This document shows, piece by piece, positions 29,407 to 32,660 of a stretch of DNA of 32,660 nucleotides. The stretch comes from CAYGAW01 sp964347945 (lineage in GTDB: Bacteria; Chloroflexota; Anaerolineae; UBA7937; B3-Chlor), in assembly GCA_964347945.1 (NCBI GenBank), contig CAYGAW010000105.1, positions 1-32,660 on the forward strand. Reading direction: 5' to 3'. The stretch's first letter is position 1; the number at the start of each line of letters is the position of its first letter. A program made the translations under genes and the position numbers. A model generated the notes under the pieces. The model saw only the letters and a program-made list of their open reading frames with translations. It searched no databases and was not told the DNA's origin.

Positions 29407-30651
29407 TCAGTGCTCACGCACCATGGCATCTGCCATCCGGGCCACCCGCACCATCTCCTTCACATCGTGCACACGAACGATGTCGGCTCCATTGGCTATG
29501 CCTATTGCCACAGCTGCGGCAGTACCTTCGACGCGTTCCTCGGGAGGTAGATCGAGGGTATAACCGATGAAAGACTTGCGGGAAGGCCCCACCAGGATGG
29601 GCCTGCCCAGGACCTTCAGCTGAGATAGCTCAGCCATCAGCTGCAGGTTTTGCTCTACAGTCTTGCCAAAGCCAATCCCGGGGTCGACGATGATCTTTTC
29701 CTTGTCGACGCCGGCCTTGAGCGCCAGGGCGATGCTCTCCCTCAACTCGCGCAAAACATCGGCCATCAGATCGTCGTACTCCACGCCGAGGTAGCGCCCC
29801 CCCAAACGCTCCGTCTGCACCGCGTCCTTGGGGCGGCTGCGGTTGTGCATCAAGACAACTGGGACCTGGCATCGAGCCACCAGCTCGGCAAGCGCCGGGT
29901 CCATGTACAGGCCCCAGACATCGTTGAGGAGATGAGCACCCGCTGAGAATGCCTCCTCGGCCACACTCGCCTTGTACGTATCTATCGAGATCGGAATATC
30001 TGTACGCTTGGCCAGGCCCTCGATCACCGGCATCACCCGGTGGAGCTCCTCCTGGGCGTCAACTGGCTCCGAGCCAGGTCGGGTGGATTCCCCGCCCACA
30101 TCTATGATATCCGCTCCCTCCTCGACCATGCGCTCAGCCCGGGCCAGTGCCAACTCCGCATCATCTCCCACGCCGTCACCGGAGAAGGAGTCGGGCGTGA
30201 CGTTGATCACGCCCATAATATAGGTTCTCTCTCCCCAGTTGAAGGTCCGGCCCGCGACGGTCAACGATTGAGGCCCTTCACCAGCGTGCCGCGCGAGGGC
30301 TACCTCGATCTCGGAAGCGATGGCCACCAGGCTCTTGAAAGGCTGCATGCGCAGCTTCCTAACAAGATCCTGATAATGGCGCAACGTCCCGAGGAGCAGC
30401 ACATCGCTGTCCGCCCCCTTCGAGGAATACACCTCACGCGAGGTGACCGCCTCGCCTCCCCGCGAGAGCATCTCTTGCTTGACGATGTTGGCTCCAGCGA
30501 AGTTCAAGCCTTCCAGCTTGACGGCCCAGAAGGAAGCCTTGGGCCTCATGATACGGATGCCGGGAGGAGAGGCACCTATCTTCTCCATCTCCGCCTCTAT
30601 CTTGGCGCGGGTGTTCAGGTTGAGAACGCGAACGTTGAATCGGCTGGTCAT
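29407..30651 (-). CDS. folP: Dihydropteroate synthase with N-terminal extension
   Basis: The product is 414 residues, against about 270-290 for ordinary FolP. The first ~130 residues (MTSRFNVRVLNLNTRAKIEA onward) are an extra domain seen in some anaerobe and Chloroflexota versions; its role is unknown. The TIM-barrel core carries YIMGVINVTPDSFSGDG, DIIDVGGESTRPGSE, a PISIDTYKASVAE strand, IIVDPGIGFGKT, GPSRKSFIG and the C-terminal VHDVKEM. It condenses 4-aminobenzoate with dihydropterin pyrophosphate, the sulfonamide target. The start lies six bases after the folE stop, and GGTAGG is the ribosome site. Confidence 0.95.
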   Translation of the reverse strand: MTSRFNVRVLNLNTRAKIEAEMEKIGASPPGIRIMRPKASFWAVKLEGLNFAGANIVKQEMLSRGGEAVTSREVYSSKGADSDVLLLGTLRHYQDLVRKLRMQPFKSLVAIASEIEVALARHAGEGPQSLTVAGRTFNWGERTYIMGVINVTPDSFSGDGVGDDAELALARAERMVEEGADIIDVGGESTRPGSEPVDAQEELHRVMPVIEGLAKRTDIPISIDTYKASVAEEAFSAGAHLLNDVWGLYMDPALAELVARCQVPVVLMHNRSRPKDAVQTERLGGRYLGVEYDDLMADVLRELRESIALALKAGVDKEKIIVDPGIGFGKTVEQNLQLMAELSQLKVLGRPILVGPSRKSFIGYTLDLPPEERVEGTAAAVAIGIANGADIVRVHDVKEMVRVARMADAMVREH

Positions 30652-30657
30652 ACTGAC

Positions 30658-31251
30658 CTACCCGCGGCTCGTCTCCGACATCCCCAGGATAGAGAAGAAC
30701 TCCGCCCTCGTTGCCGGGTAGCTGCGGAAGATGCCCCGATTGGCTGATGTGACCAGCCGGCTGCCCGGCTTCCTTATGCCCCTCATGGTCATGCACAGAT
30801 GCTCGGCCTCGATCACCACTCCCACCCCACGGGCCTTGAGGGCATCCATGATGGTGTCGGCTATCTGGCCTGTCAGACGCTCTTGTAGTTGAGGACGTCG
30901 AGCGAGGACCTCCACCACTCGCGCCAACTTGCTTATTCCCACCAGCCGTCCAGCAGGGATGTAGCCCACATGGGCCAAGCCATGGAAGGGCAGGAAGTGA
31001 TGCTCACACATGGAGTAGAACGGAATGTCCTTGAGCACTACCATCTCCTCATGCTCTTCCTCTTCGAAGCCAACGGCCAGTATCTCCACCGCATCCTCGT
31101 CCACCCCGGAGAAGACCTCCGCATACAACTCCGCGATACGCGAAGGGGTGTTGACCAAACCTTCCCGGGTCGGATTCTCCCCTATCGCGGCGATGATCTC
31201 CTCCACTGCCGTTTGTATCCTGCCTTGGTCAATCAACCTTTTCTTCGCCAT
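30658..31251 (-). CDS. folE: GTP cyclohydrolase I
   Basis: The product is 197 residues from ATG 31251, nine bases after GGGAG; a TTG at 31260 is a less likely start. The zinc ligands are visible in FYSMCEHHFLPF (Cys and His) and in AEHLCMTM. GTP-binding and catalytic residues occur in GLVNTPSRIAELY, PAGRLVGISKLARVVEVLARRPQ in adjoining segments, and GSRLVTSANRG. The enzyme turns GTP into dihydroneopterin triphosphate, the first step to folate; together with folP it makes this a pterin/folate operon. FolB, FolK and FolC are not in the window. Confidence 0.96.
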   Translation of the reverse strand: MAKKRLIDQGRIQTAVEEIIAAIGENPTREGLVNTPSRIAELYAEVFSGVDEDAVEILAVGFEEEEHEEMVVLKDIPFYSMCEHHFLPFHGLAHVGYIPAGRLVGISKLARVVEVLARRPQLQERLTGQIADTIMDALKARGVGVVIEAEHLCMTMRGIRKPGSRLVTSANRGIFRSYPATRAEFFSILGMSETSRG

Positions 31252-31268
31252 CCTCAACAACTCCCATC

Positions 31269-31910
31269 CTAGCCTCCGTAGCTCATGATCACTACCTGAG
31301 CTTCAGTGGGCAAGCTCCCCTTGGTGACCTTGAGCACATCGTGAGGTTCGATATCTTTCGCTCCCATTTCTTTCAGGAAGGGATCCACCGGCTGCAGCTT
31401 CAACCCCTTCAGGGCCTCGGTTCGATAGTGCATAGGGATCACGATCTTGGGCTCCAGCAGGCTGATCACGTCCGATGCCTTCGCAGCACCTATGGAGGTG
31501 CCGCCTCCCACGGGAATGAGAAGCACGTCTACGTCGCTCAAGTCCTCCACCTGGGCCTGGGTCGGAACTCGGCGTAGATCTCCCAGATGGCACACTGTGA
31601 TGCCATCAAAATCGAAAACGTAGATGGTGTTCACTCCTCCTTCTCCGTTCTTGCGGACGTTCTCAGACACGGGGATGCCGATAACAAAGATTCCCTTGAT
31701 CTCGTACTCCCCAGGGCCGCTGATGATCTTCGGTTTTCCCTTAATAGCCTTCACGTTTGCGTGGTGGGGATGATCATGGCTGACCGTTACTATGTCCGCC
31801 CGCAGCCGCGGTAGACGATAGCCCATACCATCGCCATACGGATCCGTGATGACGGACCCTTTCCTGCTGCGCAACCTGAAACAAGAATGCCCGTACCAGG
31901 TGATCTGCAT
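31269..31910 (-). CDS. Metallo-beta-lactamase-fold hydrolase (UPF0173-like)
   Basis: The product is 213 residues; GGAGG is seven bases ahead of the ATG. The MBL core has ITWYGHSCFRLR at the N-terminus, the metal motif TVSHDHPHHAN (HxHxxH-like, H-D-H-P-H-H), GPGEYEIKG, CHLGDLRR and a C-terminal IVIPMHYRTE whose His completes the site. This matches the small YtkL/UPF0173-type hydrolases, of unknown substrate. It is the first gene of the operon, 17 bp from folE, hinting at a pterin- or nucleotide-linked hydrolysis, though this is positional inference only. The promoter carries TATAAT at 31964-31959. Confidence 0.85.
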   Translation of the reverse strand: MQITWYGHSCFRLRSRKGSVITDPYGDGMGYRLPRLRADIVTVSHDHPHHANVKAIKGKPKIISGPGEYEIKGIFVIGIPVSENVRKNGEGGVNTIYVFDFDGITVCHLGDLRRVPTQAQVEDLSDVDVLLIPVGGGTSIGAAKASDVISLLEPKIVIPMHYRTEALKGLKLQPVDPFLKEMGAKDIEPHDVLKVTKGSLPTEAQVVIMSYGG

Positions 31911-31958
31911 CGTTATCCTCCACAGCTCACAGGAGCGTCAATAACACACTAATCACAT

Positions 31959-31987
31959 ATTATACGCGAACATAGGGCAAAAGTGAA
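31959..31987 (-). promoter_or_regulatory. Promoter of the MBL-folE-folP operon
   Basis: TTCACT (31987-31982), 17 bases, TATAAT (31964-31959) on the minus strand, about 50 bases upstream of the start codon. Confidence 0.65.
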
Positions 31988-32009
31988 TGGCGGCTCCCAG
32001 GAGGAGGTG

Positions 32010-32167
32010 GAAGAAGCCTGTCGGACACACATTCGATATCATTCGGGCTCCGCCGCCGCTGGACCGCTCGGCTTGGACTGGCTTAGGACACGTGGGCCGC
32101 TTGCCTTCGATGCTTCGACTGGGCTCAGCACAAGTACGCCGCTTCGCGGCTACTCAGGCAGCGCGGC
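32010..32167. repeat. Decayed composite repeat, copy 2
   Basis: The blocks GAAGAAGCCTGTCGGACACAC (from 32010), GCCGCTTGCCTTCGAT (32096-32111) and GGCTACTCAGGCAGCGCGGC (32148-32167) recur in the same order as at 23771-23909. A segment CTTCGACTGGGCTCAGCACA lies between the last two. No gene is seen in 31988-32419. Confidence 0.6.
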
Positions 32168-32419
32168 TGCTCAGGATGCGCCCAGCGGCGGATCTTACGT
32201 CGGCTTTCCAGACTCTCGCTCCCAAGCAGGCATGGCCACTCGCGAAGCGTCCCTCGAGCAGCGCAACACGATGCCATTCACAAGATCCCAGTTCGTGCGG
32301 CGAAAGCAAGGCATTGGCAAACGTCAGTCAGCTCCCTCGCACTGGCCAACACCAATGGCTGGATACCCGCACCCAGACAATCCTACCGCAGGCCAAACCT
32401 TAAAGATTCCAGATCCATC

Positions 32420-32464
32420 TTGACAAGACAGAGAATGTCTGTTATAATTAGAACATCTGTTCTA
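32420..32464 (+). promoter_or_regulatory. Consensus promoter with LexA-type SOS box
   Basis: TTGACA (32420-32425), 17 bases, TATAAT (32443-32448). Just downstream TAGAAC-ATCT-GTTCTA (32449-32464) is a perfect inverted repeat with the GAAC-N4-GTTC core of Gram-positive LexA/DinR boxes, lying over the expected start of transcription. A second inverted repeat AGACA-GAGAA-TGTCT (32426-32440) sits in the promoter spacer. Confidence 0.8.
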
Positions 32465-32481
32465 CTAGCAAGGGAAGCCTC

Positions 32482-32660
32482 ATGCCTGATATGCGGTTTG
32501 TAGACAAGGTACGTAAGCTAAAGATCCATGAACGAACAGTGCGGGAGCCTTCCCAGGTGAGATCGGAGCTCACCAGGGTCTTCCCTTCCCTGGAGCGCCT
32601 CTTGGCCGCCCTGGAAGAGGTGCCCGATGATGTGGAACTGGAAGTGACCCGCCAGAAGAG
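32482..32660 (+). CDS. Unrecognised, probably SOS-regulated gene, cut by window edge
   Basis: ATG 32482 follows AAGGGAAG at about five bases, and the frame is open to the window edge (59 codons). It begins MPDMRFVDKVRKLKIHERTV, then continues through REPSQVRSELTRVFPSLERL and an acidic EEVPDDVELEV stretch: charged, helical and with no membrane segment. I recognise no family. It is not an obvious LexA, RecA, UvrA/B, DinB or ImuA N-terminus. The upstream LexA-type box suggests DNA-damage induction. Function stays open until the full gene is seen. Confidence 0.7.
   Translation, partial: MPDMRFVDKVRKLKIHERTVREPSQVRSELTRVFPSLERLLAALEEVPDDVELEVTRQK

Noticed and set aside
31983..32423. 146-codon open frame upstream of the SOS-box gene
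   Set aside because: It spans the decayed composite repeat (hence its Ser/Thr/Gly-rich runs) and overlaps the folE operon promoter; there is no ribosome site.

Overview
This window looks like a chromosomal stretch of a moderately GC-rich bacterium, most plausibly a member of the Chloroflexota (Anaerolineae-like); this placement is an inference. In favour are the HspR-DnaJ-ClpB heat-shock logic, a large Alu-containing SRP RNA of the Gram-positive type, a YabE-KsgA gene pair, a Gram-positive-type LexA box, a PEP-CTERM surface protein and many dispersed palindromic repeats in the gaps. No phage, IS transposase, CRISPR array or conjugation gene was recognised. Most promoters found fit a standard housekeeping pattern (TTGACA-like, a 17-bp spacer, TATAAT-like).

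Layout. Positions 1-3116 (minus strand) hold a partial NYN-domain protein, a B12-binding radical SAM protein and a formylglycine-generating-enzyme-like protein. The two gaps beside them (1952-2399 and 3117-3603) carry the same set of repeats. Positions 3604-16660 form a protein quality-control island. Minus strand: clpC under its own promoter; then dnaJ/cbpA, hspR, clpB and a SAM methyltransferase in one apparent operon. Plus strand: an hsp20 divergent from dnaJ, then hsp20-lon-moaB as an overlapping operon. A membrane-anchored TPR protein lies between the two hsp20 genes. Positions 16661-17376 are gene-free and full of REP-like hairpins.

Positions 17377-23646 hold a DUF362 protein, a 36-residue membrane peptide, an AMMECR1 protein, a PEP-CTERM surface protein, a long-chain acyl-CoA ligase and a small secreted glycine-rich protein. 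Positions 23988-26857 hold tRNA-Ser(GGA), the SRP RNA, a YabE-like DUF348/G5/3D cell-wall protein and ksgA. Positions 26916-31910 hold a lipid kinase, a ThiF/MoeB E1-like enzyme, a Fur-family regulator and an MBL-hydrolase-folE-folP operon for folate/pterin synthesis. The right edge (31911-32660) has a decayed-repeat gap and a consensus promoter overlapped by a LexA-type SOS box, in front of an unrecognised gene that runs off the window.

The strongest theme is proteostasis: two Hsp100 unfoldases (ClpC, with a ClpP-docking loop, and ClpB, the disaggregase), a J-protein, two small heat-shock proteins, Lon and the repressor HspR lie within 13 kb. The two hsp20 promoters carry different inverted repeats over their core elements, suggesting separate control. 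The least explained items are the SOS-box gene at the right edge, the paired palindrome families, the short upstream ORFs in front of the TPR and PEP-CTERM genes, and the small Cys-rich membrane peptide.
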